Notes under the pieces: generated by a model
The model's database searches: none
What the model saw: the letters and a program-made list of their open reading frames with translations, nothing else
Told to the model about the DNA's origin: nothing
In this document: one piece after another, positions 1 to 8,000 of the stretch
How positions within the stretch are numbered: the first letter of the stretch is position 1
Layout of the letters: each line of letters opens with the position of its first letter
From: Pseudorhodobacter wandonensis
GTDB taxonomy: Bacteria > Pseudomonadota > Alphaproteobacteria > Rhodobacterales > Rhodobacteraceae
Length of the DNA stretch: 54,245 nt
Reading direction: 5' to 3'
Assembly: GCF_001202035.1 (NCBI RefSeq)
Contig: NZ_LGHT01000019.1
Location: 1 to 54,245 of the forward strand
Made by a program: the position numbers and the translations under genes

Positions 1-27
1 TCTGCCCCTCCCCCAGACCCCCACCCC

Positions 28-49
28 GAGGATATTTTTAGATAGATGA
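28..49. repeat. Degenerate copy of a recurrent gene-end motif
   Basis: The sequence GAGGATATTTTTAGATAGATGA lies just past the thiolase stop codon, split here as GAGGATATTTTTAG then ATAGATGA. It resembles the better-conserved copies at 5755 and 41356, sharing a GGATATTT/GGTATTT core, TAG and a terminal GATGA. All three lie at the 3' ends of genes. The match is loose, so membership of this copy in the family is an inference. Confidence 0.35.
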
Positions 50-55
50 TTGGGG

Positions 56-1231
56 TTAGAGGCGTTCAATCGCGATGGCGATGCCTTGGCCGCCGCCGAT
101 GCACATGGTGATAAGGGCGGTTTTGCCGCCTGTGCGGTCGAGTTCGTAAAGCGCCTTGACGGTGAGGATGGCCCCGGTTGCACCGACAGGGTGGCCCAGC
201 GCGATGGCGCCGCCGTTGGGGTTGACGCGCGCAGGATTCAGACCGAGCGCGTTGGTGACGGCGAGAGCTTGGGCAGCGAAAGCCTCATTCGATTCAATCA
301 CGTCGAAATCATCGGGTTTCAGGCCGGTTTTTTGCATCAGGAGTTTGACTGCGGGGATGGGGCCGTAGCCCATGACATCGGGGCGCACGCCTGCGGTGGC
401 ATAGCCAAGAATGCGGGCGTGGGGATTGAGGCCCGCCTTTTCGGCTGCATCGGCGCGGGCAAGGATGAGGGCGGCGGCACCATCATTGATGCCCGAGGCG
501 TTGCCTGCTGTGACGGTGCCGTCTTTCTTGAACACAGGGCGCAGGGCGGCAAGGGTTTCCAGAGTTGAGGGTTTGGGGTGTTCGTCGGTATCAAACAGCT
601 GCGTGCCTTTGCGGGTCTTTACCTCATACGGGGCGATTTGATCGGTGAAATAGCCCGCTGCGATGGCATGTGCCGCGCGGAGTTGGCTGGTAACGGCAAA
701 GGCGTCTTGGTCGGCGCGCGAAATATGCGATTCTGCGGCGACATTTTCGGCCGTTACCCCCATATGGCCCGTGCCAAAGGGGCAGGTGAGTGCGCCTGTC
801 ATCATATCCAGCGCCGATGCATCGCCCATTTTCTGGCCCCAGCGGGCGGCAGGCAGGATATGGGGGCTGCGGCTCATGCATTCGGCGCCACCGGCCAGTG
901 CGAAATCGGCGTCGCCCAGCATCAGGGCTTGGGTCGCGGAAACGATGGCCTGCGCGCCAGAGCCGCAGAGGCGGTTCACGTTCATTGCCGGGGTGGTTTC
1001 GGGGATGCCTGCGCCTATTGCGGCCACGCGCGACAGATACATATCGCGTGGTTCGGTGTTGATCACATGGCCAAAGACGACTTGGCCGATGTGCTCCGGC
1101 GTAAGGCCCGCGCGGGCGATTGCAGCGCGGCTGACATGGGCGGCAAGATCGATCGGGGCGATGCCGGAAAGCGCGCCGCCAAAGGTGCCAATGGCTGTGC
1201 GGGCGCCGGACAGAATGACGATATCGGACAT
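56..1231 (-). CDS. bktB: Acetyl-CoA C-acyltransferase (beta-ketothiolase, BktB-like)
   Basis: This 391-residue thiolase catalyses reversible condensation or cleavage of acyl-CoA units in the cytoplasm, for short-chain beta-oxidation or polyhydroxyalkanoate precursor supply. The acyl-accepting cysteine is C89 in NRLCGSGAQ. The C-terminal active-site blocks GHP (H347) and MCIGGGQG (C377) are intact, and length is normal for the family. The RTAIGTFGG start, TEPRDMYLSRVAA and NRLCGSGAQAIVSA blocks resemble Ralstonia BktB more than PhaA, from memory. The start is the ATG at 1231, behind the ribosome site AAAGGTCACCCC. An in-frame extension to 1306 lacks such a site. A near-perfect inverted repeat about 60 bases upstream (1293-1317) may be its operator. 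Thiolase function is secure; the substrate range is inferred. Confidence 0.93.
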   Translation of the reverse strand: MSDIVILSGARTAIGTFGGALSGIAPIDLAAHVSRAAIARAGLTPEHIGQVVFGHVINTEPRDMYLSRVAAIGAGIPETTPAMNVNRLCGSGAQAIVSATQALMLGDADFALAGGAECMSRSPHILPAARWGQKMGDASALDMMTGALTCPFGTGHMGVTAENVAAESHISRADQDAFAVTSQLRAAHAIAAGYFTDQIAPYEVKTRKGTQLFDTDEHPKPSTLETLAALRPVFKKDGTVTAGNASGINDGAAALILARADAAEKAGLNPHARILGYATAGVRPDVMGYGPIPAVKLLMQKTGLKPDDFDVIESNEAFAAQALAVTNALGLNPARVNPNGGAIALGHPVGATGAILTVKALYELDRTGGKTALITMCIGGGQGIAIAIERL

Positions 1232-1292
1232 GGGGTGACCTTTCGGTTTATGGCTGTCAGGAGGGCGGAATACGGGCGCTGGTGTGTTGGCA

Positions 1293-1317
1293 CATGATCT
1301 GGTCAAAGCAGATCATG
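1293..1317. promoter_or_regulatory. Inverted repeat upstream of thiolase, possible operator
   Basis: CATGATCT and AGATCATG form 8-base perfect arms separated by 9 bases (GGTCAAAGC). The repeat centre is about 74 bases upstream of the thiolase start codon, a position where a dimeric regulator such as a TetR- or FadR-like protein could bind. No regulator gene is adjacent, so the ligand and protein are unknown. Confidence 0.4.
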
Positions 1318-1877
1318 GCATTGGCAGGCGCGTGCCAGTAAGCAAAAACCGTGATCATATCAGCCCCCTTTGCAAAGGTCAGACTGCATCGAAGGCACAA
1401 ATATCACAAGCCGTTTGGCATGTGACGTTGCGCGATTTGTCAAAGGCATAACCGCCGCCCAGCAAGTCCGGGCGGCGCAAGGTTTTACAAAAAGCGGCGT
1501 GGCCCAACGCTGGTATCGCGCAGGGATTGGGCACCTGTTAGCAGGCGCCAAATATGAACCATCGTCAAAGTATCATCCGCCGTCACCCGGCGATGCGACC
1601 GGTCGCTGAGCTTCAGAATGCGTACACCGTCAATTATTTCTACAGACATCTTGGCACCTCAAATGACGCGCCCCCACTGGTTTAGAATTGCCTCGGACAT
1701 CTTAACGAAAGCTTACCTTTCGGCGGGGCAGCGGTAAGATGGCGCGGGCAAATGCCTAAGATTTTCATCGAGACTGGCAAGGATTTCGCGCAAATTTGGT
1801 CAGAAGCAGGTGGCGGGCAAATGGTGTTCGACGTGGGGCAGTCTGCGCGCTAGGATATGAAAAAAGGGAGATGTCTA
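1318..1877. other. Sparse intergenic stretch between thiolase and DUF1428 gene
   Basis: No gene of recognisable family lies here. It contains a possible 54-codon minus-strand reading frame (1485-1649) and an inverted repeat, CGCCGCCC and GGGCGGCG around 1452-1478. It also contains the ribosome site GGGAG just ahead of the DUF1428 start at 1878. Other short open frames in the region have no convincing ribosome site. Confidence 0.5.
1485..1649 (-). CDS. Possible small protein, 54 residues, unknown
   Basis: An ATG at 1649 preceded by GAGGTGCCAAG opens a frame of 54 codons ending in TAA. The peptide begins MSVEIIDGVRILKLSDRSHR and continues through an amphipathic stretch ending in GPRRFL. It has no signal peptide, membrane segment or cysteine cluster, and I recognise no family. 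The residue composition looks protein-like and the ribosome site is reasonable, but nothing else supports it. It could be a chance frame in a region that otherwise has no gene. Confidence 0.35.
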   Translation of the reverse strand: MSVEIIDGVRILKLSDRSHRRVTADDTLTMVHIWRLLTGAQSLRDTSVGPRRFL

Positions 1878-2231
1878 ATGACCTATTTTGAAAGCTTTGT
1901 CGCCCCCGTGCCGCGGGATAAGCTGGACGACTATTTCGCGCTGGCTGCCAAAATGGCCCCGATGTGGAAGGCGCATGGCGCGCTGTCTGTTGTTGAAACG
2001 CGGCCCGAAAACGCGCCTGTGGGCAAGCTGACCTCTTTCCCGCAGGCGGTGCAATGTGGCGCGGGCGAAGTGCCGGTTTTTGGGTTTTTAACCTTTCGCG
2101 ACCGTGCGCATCGTGACGAAGTGATGGAAAAGGCGATGGCCGACCCGTTGATGGGCGAGATGATGATGCAAGCACCGATGGATGGCAAACGCATGATCTT
2201 TGGTGGGTTCACTGCTGAAATTGAGTCGTAA
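1878..2231 (+). CDS. DUF1428 family protein (YbaA-like)
   Basis: This 117-residue cytoplasmic protein has the DUF1428 pattern: MTYFESFVAPVP at the N-terminus, a central FGFLTFRDRAHRDEVMEKAMADP segment split by charged residues, and the terminal DGKRMIFGGF block. The family is a dimeric alpha/beta-barrel fold related to antibiotic-monooxygenase-like domains, and its function is unknown. The start is the ATG at 1878, seven bases after GGGAG. The upstream ATG at 1857 would add seven residues and lacks a ribosome site. It is the first gene of a tightly packed + run leading to fumarylacetoacetase, with only six bases to the next start, so co-transcription is likely. Confidence 0.85.
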   Translation: MTYFESFVAPVPRDKLDDYFALAAKMAPMWKAHGALSVVETRPENAPVGKLTSFPQAVQCGAGEVPVFGFLTFRDRAHRDEVMEKAMADPLMGEMMMQAPMDGKRMIFGGFTAEIES

Positions 2232-2237
2232 AACCCT

Positions 2238-3080
2238 ATGAACCGTGTTGTGCTGTTGGGTACCAAAGGCGGCCCGGCCATTCGGGCGGGCGGTGCTATG
2301 CCGACCTCTAGTTTGCTTGAACTGGACGGCAGGCGTGTGGTCGTCGATTGCGGTTTGGGTGTGACAAAGGGCTTGGTACAGGCTGGAATGGACCTGAAAA
2401 CCCTTGACCTTATTTTTATCACCCATCTGCATTCTGACCATTTACTGGAGTTGGGGCCTCTAATCCACACGGCTTGGACAACGGGGCTGAACAGCCCAGT
2501 CACCGTTTACGGCCCACCGGGGATTAGGGATTATTGGGCGGGGTTCATGGGTTCGGTCGCCTATGACAACCGGATAAGGGTCTATGATGAAGGGCGCGTG
2601 CCACTGGACGAATTGGTCACCGTGCAGGTCTATGATGAGGGCGAGGTGATGGGCGCACCGCTGCGGGTGCAGGCCTTGCGCGTGCCACATCCGCCGATCA
2701 AGGACGCCTTTGCACTGCGGTTTGACGGCACAAAATCGGTGACCTTCAGTGGCGATACCACCTACTTCCCACCGCTTGCGGTGTTTGCACAAGGCTCGGA
2801 CCTGCTGGTGCATGAGGCTTTGTTACCTGCGGGCGTAGAGACGGTTATTGCCCGCACCGGCCTTGGTGATAAACTGCGAAACCACCTTTATGCCTCGCAT
2901 ACCAAGGCCGAGGATGTCGGGCGCATTGCGCAGGCGGCGGGTGTGCGGCGATTGGTGCTGAACCACCTTGTGCCGGCGGATGACCCGACCATAGGCCCGC
3001 AAGACTGGCTTTCGCAGGTGGCCTTGGAATGGGATGGCAAGGCCGATGTTGGAACCGATGGGATGGAGATTTTGCTATGA
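2238..3080 (+). CDS. MBL-fold metallo-hydrolase
   Basis: This 280-residue metallo-beta-lactamase-fold hydrolase probably binds two zinc ions. The signature THLHSDH is at residues 62-68 (H63, H65, D67, H68). Further ligands are expected from VPHPP near residue 152, SGDT near 174 and NHLV near 247. The layout (short N-terminal strand pair, GPPG loop, C-terminal SHTKAEDVGRIA helix) resembles RNase Z-like and AidB-type arylsulfatase-like hydrolases, but it lacks features I would need to name a substrate. The start is six bases after the DUF1428 stop, and its own stop overlaps the next start by four bases (ATGA). It therefore probably belongs to the same operon as the tyrosine-degradation gene that follows. 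Confidence 0.85.
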   Translation: MNRVVLLGTKGGPAIRAGGAMPTSSLLELDGRRVVVDCGLGVTKGLVQAGMDLKTLDLIFITHLHSDHLLELGPLIHTAWTTGLNSPVTVYGPPGIRDYWAGFMGSVAYDNRIRVYDEGRVPLDELVTVQVYDEGEVMGAPLRVQALRVPHPPIKDAFALRFDGTKSVTFSGDTTYFPPLAVFAQGSDLLVHEALLPAGVETVIARTGLGDKLRNHLYASHTKAEDVGRIAQAAGVRRLVLNHLVPADDPTIGPQDWLSQVALEWDGKADVGTDGMEILL

Positions 3081-4339
3081 AACTGATGCGGTCTTGGATG
3101 CAAAGCGCAAATGATCCGGAAACCGAATTTCCTTTGAACAACCTGCCCTACGGTGTTTTTTCGGTTGATGGCGATGAACCTCGCTGCGGCATTGCCATTG
3201 GCGATATGGTGCTGGACGTGGCCGCGATGGAGGCCGCAGGCCTGCTGCGCATCACAGATGATTTCGTGCTGGATGTGCCGTTCTGGAATGAGGTGATGGA
3301 ACTGGGCCCCGAGGCGTGGAAGCGGCTGCGGGTGTTGTTGCTCGGCTTTCTGGGCGAGGGCGCCGAAAGCCAGGAGCAGGTCGCGAAATATATGATTCCG
3401 CAGGCGCGGGTGCGAATGCACATGCCGTTGCTGGTGGCCGAATATACCGATTTTTACGCCGGTATGCAGCACGCCAAAAACATGGGTTCAATTTTGCGCG
3501 GCTCGCCGGATTTGCCGGCGAACTGGTTGCATATTCCGATCGGATATAACGGGCGGGCGTCCTCGGTTGTGGTGTCGGGAACCGATATTCACCGGCCCTT
3601 GGGGCAAACCCGTGTTGCAGGTGCCGATGCGCCGCGCTTTGGCCCGACAGAACGACTTGATTTCGAGCTGGAGGTGGGCGCGATTGTCGGCACGGGGTCA
3701 GTGCTTGGCCAGCCGATCACGACGGCGCAGGCGGATAAGATGATCTTTGGCTTTGTACTGCTGAATGATTGGTCGGCGCGTGACATTCAGGCGTGGGAAT
3801 ACCAACCCCTTGGCCCGTTTCAAGGCAAGGCCTTTGGCACGACGATCAGCCCGTGGATTGTGCCAAAGGCGGCGTTAGAGCCGTTTCGTTGTGCCGAACC
3901 CGTGCGCGAGGTGCCGCTGCTGCCCTATCTGCATGAGAAAACCCAGGGGTTTTACAATGTCGCGCTTGAGGTGCAGATACAACCCGCCGACGCCCCCCGC
4001 GCCAGCACGATTGCGCGCACAAACTACAACCAAGTCTATTTCTCGGCCGCGCAACAACTGACACATCACGCGGTTTGTGGCTGTGAAATGAACCCCGGCG
4101 ATTTGCTGGGCTCGGGCACGATATCAGGGCCCGCGCGGGATGCGTTCGGCTCGCTGATGGAACTGAGCTGGGCGGGTGAAGAGCCCATGACGCTGGACAC
4201 AGGCGAGACGCGGAGCTTTGTCGAGGATGGCGACACGTTAACCTTGCGCGGCCATGCGCAGGGTGATGGGTATCGCGTGGGTTTTGGGCCATGTTCGGGA
4301 CGTATTCTGCCCGCGCTACACATGCCGGGTTGGGCATGA
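3077..4339 (+). CDS. fahA: Fumarylacetoacetase
   Basis: This enzyme hydrolyses 4-fumarylacetoacetate to fumarate and acetoacetate, the last step of phenylalanine/tyrosine (homogentisate) degradation in the cytoplasm. At 420 residues the length matches the family. The conserved YTDFYAG...H segment, the metal-binding block around LDFELEVGAIVG, the LLNDWSARDIQAWEYQPLGPF segment (written here in parts) and GDLLGSGTISGP near the C-terminus are all present. The start is the ATG at 3077, which overlaps the stop of the MBL-fold gene. An upstream frame extension to 3029 overlaps that gene and is not needed. Homogentisate dioxygenase and maleylacetoacetate isomerase are not next to it here. Confidence 0.93.
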   Translation: MKLMRSWMQSANDPETEFPLNNLPYGVFSVDGDEPRCGIAIGDMVLDVAAMEAAGLLRITDDFVLDVPFWNEVMELGPEAWKRLRVLLLGFLGEGAESQEQVAKYMIPQARVRMHMPLLVAEYTDFYAGMQHAKNMGSILRGSPDLPANWLHIPIGYNGRASSVVVSGTDIHRPLGQTRVAGADAPRFGPTERLDFELEVGAIVGTGSVLGQPITTAQADKMIFGFVLLNDWSARDIQAWEYQPLGPFQGKAFGTTISPWIVPKAALEPFRCAEPVREVPLLPYLHEKTQGFYNVALEVQIQPADAPRASTIARTNYNQVYFSAAQQLTHHAVCGCEMNPGDLLGSGTISGPARDAFGSLMELSWAGEEPMTLDTGETRSFVEDGDTLTLRGHAQGDGYRVGFGPCSGRILPALHMPGWA

Positions 4340-4611
4340 GCGGCCTGTTTATCGCGCTATTGGGCGCGCAGGGTGTGGTCTTTGTGTTGTGGGCGATCCA
4401 TGCGTTTCGCTGCCTGTTCAAGCTGCGGGCGCAAGTGGTGGCCGAGACAGGAATCCTGTGGCCCAGGCCTCGGGTAGCGCTGCGCAGCTTTGGCCGGTTT
4501 GCAGTGGCCCCTGCCTATCGGCGTGACCGATTGATCTTGATTGGTTTGACAGTGATCTTGTTTGCATTGATTGGCGCTGTGGCACTGGTATCGGGCCAAA
4601 TCCCGCGTTAA
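4336..4611 (+). CDS. Small membrane protein, unknown
   Basis: This 91-residue protein starts at an ATG overlapping the fahA stop (ATGA), which implies translational coupling. It has two predicted membrane-spanning stretches, roughly residues 2-25 and 64-86. They are joined by a basic cytoplasmic loop rich in arginine (RPRVALRSFGR and YRRDR). No catalytic motif is visible and I do not recognise the family. Ten bases separate it from zapE, so it may be carried along in the same transcript. Its coding status rests on the overlap, the membrane topology and normal base use. Confidence 0.7.
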   Translation: MSGLFIALLGAQGVVFVLWAIHAFRCLFKLRAQVVAETGILWPRPRVALRSFGRFAVAPAYRRDRLILIGLTVILFALIGAVALVSGQIPR

Positions 4612-4621
4612 AAGCCGCGAT

Positions 4622-5698
4622 ATGCGCCAAACATTGACCGAGATTTATGATAGCAAAGTGACCGAGGGCAGCCTGCGGGCAGACCCGGCACAACACGCGG
4701 TTTTGCCGGTGTTAGAGGCTTTGCGCGTCTGGGCCGAGGCGCAGGGCGAGCGCAAGACAGGCCTGCTTGCTGGCCTGTTTCGCAAAGAGGCACCCGCACC
4801 CAAAGGGCTGTACCTGTGGGGGGGCGTGGGGCGTGGCAAGTCGATGGTGATGGACCTGTTCATCGCCCATACCGACACACCCGCCAAGCGCCGTGTGCAT
4901 TTTCATGCCTTTATGCAGGAAATCCATAAAGGTATGCACGAGGCCCGCAAACGCGGTGTTGATGACGCGCTGGAACCCGTTGCCGATGCGATTATCCGCG
5001 AGGTGCGGTTGCTGGCCTTTGACGAGATGCAGATCACCGATATTACCGATGCGATGATCGTTGGGCGCTTGTTTGAAAAGCTGTTCGCGGCGGGCGTGGT
5101 GGTGGTGACCACATCCAACCGCGTGCCAGAGGATTTGTACAAAGACGGGCTGAACCGTGCGCTGTTTTTGCCGTTTATCGACCTGCTGCGCGCGCAGATG
5201 CAGGTGGTGGCACTGGAAAGCCCGAATGATTACCGTCAGCACCGGTTAGAGGGCGCGCAGGTCTATTTTCACCCTGCGGGCAAGGCGCGGGATAAAATCG
5301 ATGCGCTTTGGGCCGATTTGTCGGGCGGGGGTGCAGTGCCACTACGCCTGCCGGTAAACGGGCGCGAGGTGGAATTGCCGCGCTTTGCCAATGGGGTAGG
5401 GCGGGCAACGTTTTGGGACCTATGTGCCAAGCCGCTTGGCCCTGCCGACTATCTGGCAATTGCGCAGGCAGTGCGGGTGTTGGTGCTGGAGGATATTCCG
5501 CAGCTTTCTGCCAGCAATTACAATGAGGCGAAACGTTTTGTGACGCTGATCGACGCGCTCTATGAGGCGCGGGTGCGGCTTGTTGCGTCAGCGGCGGATG
5601 CGCCCGAGGGTTTGTATATTGAAGGCTCTGGCAGTTTTGAATTCGAGCGCACGGCAAGCCGGCTGCGGGAAATGCAGGCGCATGATTGGGGTCAATAG
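4622..5698 (+). CDS. zapE: Cell division protein ZapE (AFG1-like ATPase)
   Basis: This 358-residue AFG1/ZapE-family P-loop ATPase modulates Z-ring constriction at the septum in E. coli. Its mitochondrial relatives act in quality control of respiratory-chain subunits. The Walker A motif GGVGRGKS is at residues 67-74, and Walker B (LLAFDEMQITD) is near residues 129-139. The VVTTSNRVPEDLY sensor-1 region and the FWDLCAKPLG block typical of the family follow. The start is the ATG at 4622, since the in-frame 4571 start lies inside the preceding gene. Downstream, the gene converges on serB with 62 bases between, including a hairpin and a copy of a repeated gene-end motif. Confidence 0.9.
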   Translation: MRQTLTEIYDSKVTEGSLRADPAQHAVLPVLEALRVWAEAQGERKTGLLAGLFRKEAPAPKGLYLWGGVGRGKSMVMDLFIAHTDTPAKRRVHFHAFMQEIHKGMHEARKRGVDDALEPVADAIIREVRLLAFDEMQITDITDAMIVGRLFEKLFAAGVVVVTTSNRVPEDLYKDGLNRALFLPFIDLLRAQMQVVALESPNDYRQHRLEGAQVYFHPAGKARDKIDALWADLSGGGAVPLRLPVNGREVELPRFANGVGRATFWDLCAKPLGPADYLAIAQAVRVLVLEDIPQLSASNYNEAKRFVTLIDALYEARVRLVASAADAPEGLYIEGSGSFEFERTASRLREMQAHDWGQ

Positions 5699-5732
5699 CG
5701 CCTGCTGATGTGGCAGAGCCTGCGGCACCGCA

Positions 5733-5749
5733 GCTTTGCGTCGCAAAGC
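5733..5749. terminator. Hairpin between convergent zapE and serB
   Basis: GCTTTG and CAAAGC pair around the loop CGTCG, giving a six-base stem. It sits between two convergent genes where a terminator is expected, but neither strand has a T-run directly after it. It may be a weak or Rho-assisted end. Confidence 0.35.
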
Positions 5750-5754
5750 GCGAT

Positions 5755-5777
5755 AGGTATTTAGGCCAAGATGAAAT
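5755..5777. repeat. Recurrent 23-base gene-end motif, copy at serB 3' end
   Basis: The sequence AGGTATTTAGGCCAAGATGA followed by AAT is repeated at 41356-41378 with one mismatch in 23. Read on the minus strand it supplies the last residues and stop of serB (F-I-L-A-stop). The other copy supplies stop codons for two convergent genes. From memory, near relatives of this motif are frequent in Rhodobacterales genomes; that cannot be verified here. Confidence 0.6.
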
Positions 5778-6639
5778 CGGTGAGTGCGTAGCCTTGGATA
5801 TACAGCAGCGCGGTCAGGTCACCGTGGTTGATGCGGATATCGCATTGGGCGGCGACGCTGGGTTTGGCATGTAGGGCCACGCCTGCACCGGCAAGGCCGA
5901 GCATCCCCAGATCATTCGCGCCGTCACCCACTGCGATGACATCGGCGGCAGTGATGCCCATTTCTGCGCTGATCTCGTTCAGCGCCTGCACCTTGGCCTC
6001 GCGCCCCAAAATCGGGTCGGCGACAGTGCCTGTCAGGTGGCCGTTTTCGATATGCAGCGTGTTGGCGCGGTTTTCATCAAAGCCAAGGGTGGCAGCGATG
6101 CGGCGTGTAAATTCTGTAAAGCCGCCAGAAACAAGGGCGGCGCGGGCGCCGTTGGCCTTCATCGTCGCCAGCAGGGCAGGGCCGCCGGGCATCAGGGTGA
6201 TGCGGTTGGTGAAAACCTGTTCGATGACTTCTTCGGGCAGGCCCTTAAGCAGCGCCACGCGTTCGCGCAGGGCATCGTTGAAATCCAGCTCGCCATTCAT
6301 CGCGCGGGCGGTGATGCCTGCGACATGCGCGCCCACGCCAGCCTCGGCGGCTAGCTCGTCAATGCACTCCTGCTGGATCATCGTGCTGTCCATATCGGCC
6401 AGCAGCAGGCGTTTGCGGCGGTTTGCCGTGGGCTGGATCACCAGATCAATGCCGAGGGCTTGCATCCCTTCCCACGCCTCCCAACGATTTGCGGGCATTG
6501 CGGGCAGCGCAAATTCGGCAGCAATCGCGGGGTTCAGCCATGTTGCATCGCCCCCACCCCATGCGTTGCGCAGGCTTTCCACGCTCGTGCGGTCAAGAAC
6601 GGGGGTGTTGGGGTTCGTCAAAAGCGTGGCTGTGAACAT
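5761..6639 (-). CDS. serB: Phosphoserine phosphatase
   Basis: This 292-residue HAD-superfamily phosphatase removes phosphate from 3-phosphoserine, the last step of L-serine synthesis. The nucleophile motif DMDST (D82, D84) is intact. SGGF near residue 170 and GDGANDLGML near residue 237 complete the HAD set. The first 75 residues form the N-terminal regulatory region seen in longer SerB proteins. The start is the ATG at 6639 behind GGAAA. It is divergent from serC-serA, so the three serine genes are clustered but split between two promoters. The last codons are made from a repeated 23-base gene-end motif. Confidence 0.95.
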   Translation of the reverse strand: MFTATLLTNPNTPVLDRTSVESLRNAWGGGDATWLNPAIAAEFALPAMPANRWEAWEGMQALGIDLVIQPTANRRKRLLLADMDSTMIQQECIDELAAEAGVGAHVAGITARAMNGELDFNDALRERVALLKGLPEEVIEQVFTNRITLMPGGPALLATMKANGARAALVSGGFTEFTRRIAATLGFDENRANTLHIENGHLTGTVADPILGREAKVQALNEISAEMGITAADVIAVGDGANDLGMLGLAGAGVALHAKPSVAAQCDIRINHGDLTALLYIQGYALTDFILA

Positions 6640-6705
6640 GGATGTTTCCGATAGTGAACGGGGTTGTCGTTAAAACTGTCTGATGTGGCGCTTTACGACA
6701 ATTTT

Positions 6706-6771
6706 CCCGCTTGTGCCAGCCATCCCGAAGGCGTAGATGCGGCAGTGGGACACCCTTCCCCAACGAAGGGC
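6706..6771 (+). ncRNA. serC leader RNA motif (5' UTR of serC)
   Basis: The serC leader folds into two parts. The outer stem CCCGCT/AGTGGG (6706-6711 with 6744-6749) encloses GCC..CATC pairing with GATG..GGC. A second hairpin, CCCTTC/GAAGGG (6753-6758 with 6765-6770), follows, and the serC ribosome site GAGG begins eleven bases later. A conserved serC motif upstream of serC-serA operons in alphaproteobacteria was described in the comparative RNA searches of Corbino and colleagues (Rfam family serC). The position and two-hairpin layout fit that motif. Its ligand or mechanism has not, to my knowledge, been established. Confidence 0.68.
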
Positions 6772-6792
6772 ATTTATCTGTGAGGATACCAC

Positions 6793-7935
6793 ATGACTGG
6801 TACGACCCCTGCCAAGCGGCCTGCGAATCCACGATTCTCTTCGGGCCCCTGCGCCAAAATCCCTAATTATTCCCTCGACATGCTGGCTGACGCGCCTTTG
6901 GGCCGTTCGCACCGTGCAGCCGTTGGGAAATCCAAACTGGCCGAGGCGATTGACCTGACGGCCGAGATTCTTGGCCTTCCGACAGGCTACCGCGTGGGTA
7001 TTGTCCCCGGTTCCGATACGGGCGCTGTTGAAATGGCGATGTGGTCACTGCTGGGCGCGCGGCCTGTTGAAATGCTGGCTTGGGAAAGCTTTGGCGAAGG
7101 CTGGGTGACCGATGTGGTCAAGCAGCTGAAGCTGGACGCCGTGGTGCGCAAAGCCCCCTATGGCGAGATCGTTGATTTTGCGGACGTTGATTTTGATAAA
7201 GACGTTGTGTTCACATGGAACGGCACGACATCGGGCGTGCGTTTGCCGAATGGCGATGCGATTCCTGCGAACCGTGACGGTCTGACGATTTGCGATGCAA
7301 CCTCGGCCGCTTTTGCTATGGACCTGCCGTGGGACAAACTGGATGTTGTAACCTTCTCTTGGCAAAAAGTGCTGGGTGGCGAAGGCGCGCATGGCGTCAT
7401 CGTTCTGTCGCCCCGCGCGGTTGAGCGGTTGGAAACCTATACCCCCGCATGGCCGCTGCCGAAAATTTTCCGCATGACGTCCAAGGGCAAGCTGATCGAA
7501 GGCATCTTTAAAGGTGAAACGATCAACACGCCGTCGATGCTGGCGGTTGAAGATTACCTTGTGTCGCTAAAATGGGCCAAGTCGATTGGCGGGCTGAAAG
7601 CGCTGATCGCGCGGGCCGATGCCAACGCATCCGCCGTGGCCGATTTCGTGGCCGCGCATGACTGGATCGAAAACCTTGCGGTTGATCCGGCGACGGCCTC
7701 GACAACATCCGTATGCCTGAAATTCGTTGATGCGCGCATCACCGATGGCGCTGCCTTTGCCAAAGCTGTTGCGAAACGCCTGGAAAAAGAAGGCGTGGCG
7801 CTGGATATCGGTGCCTACCGCGATGCGCCTGCCGGTCTGCGGATCTGGTGTGGTTCTACGGTGGAAACCGCCGATGTTGCGGCCCTGATGCCTTGGCTTG
7901 ATTGGGCGTTCAACGCCGAAATCAACGCCCTTTAA
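6793..7935 (+). CDS. serC: Phosphoserine aminotransferase
   Basis: This 380-residue class-V PLP enzyme converts 3-phosphohydroxypyruvate and glutamate to phosphoserine and 2-oxoglutarate. The PLP lysine is K192 in [11 protein letters not shown]. The N-terminal [13 protein letters not shown] block and [10 protein letters not shown] phosphate-binding loop mark the SerC subgroup found in alphaproteobacteria and archaea, rather than the E. coli type. The start is the ATG at 6793 behind TGAGGATACC. It is followed after 65 bases by serA, with a strong hairpin between, and preceded by the conserved leader RNA. Expression is probably controlled through that leader. Confidence 0.95.
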   Translation: MTGTTPAKRPANPRFSSGPCAKIPNYSLDMLADAPLGRSHRAAVGKSKLAEAIDLTAEILGLPTGYRVGIVPGSDTGAVEMAMWSLLGARPVEMLAWESFGEGWVTDVVKQLKLDAVVRKAPYGEIVDFADVDFDKDVVFTWNGTTSGVRLPNGDAIPANRDGLTICDATSAAFAMDLPWDKLDVVTFSWQKVLGGEGAHGVIVLSPRAVERLETYTPAWPLPKIFRMTSKGKLIEGIFKGETINTPSMLAVEDYLVSLKWAKSIGGLKALIARADANASAVADFVAAHDWIENLAVDPATASTTSVCLKFVDARITDGAAFAKAVAKRLEKEGVALDIGAYRDAPAGLRIWCGSTVETADVAALMPWLDWAFNAEINAL

Positions 7936-7944
7936 TTCGCAAGC

Positions 7945-7964
7945 GGTGGGGGAACACCCCCACC
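7945..7964 (+). other. Intergenic hairpin between serC and serA
   Basis: GGTGGGGG and CCCCCACC pair perfectly around AACA. No T-run follows, so full termination is unlikely. Within an operon such a stem often protects the upstream message or lowers downstream expression, so serC and serA levels may differ. Confidence 0.55.
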
Positions 7965-8000
7965 CTACGCCCCCCATTCTTATACATAGGAGCGCCTGAC

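Noticed and set aside
1370-1609. A 79-codon plus-strand frame in the gap after the thiolase
   Set aside because: No ribosome site, and it is antisense to the more protein-like minus-strand frame at 1485-1649.
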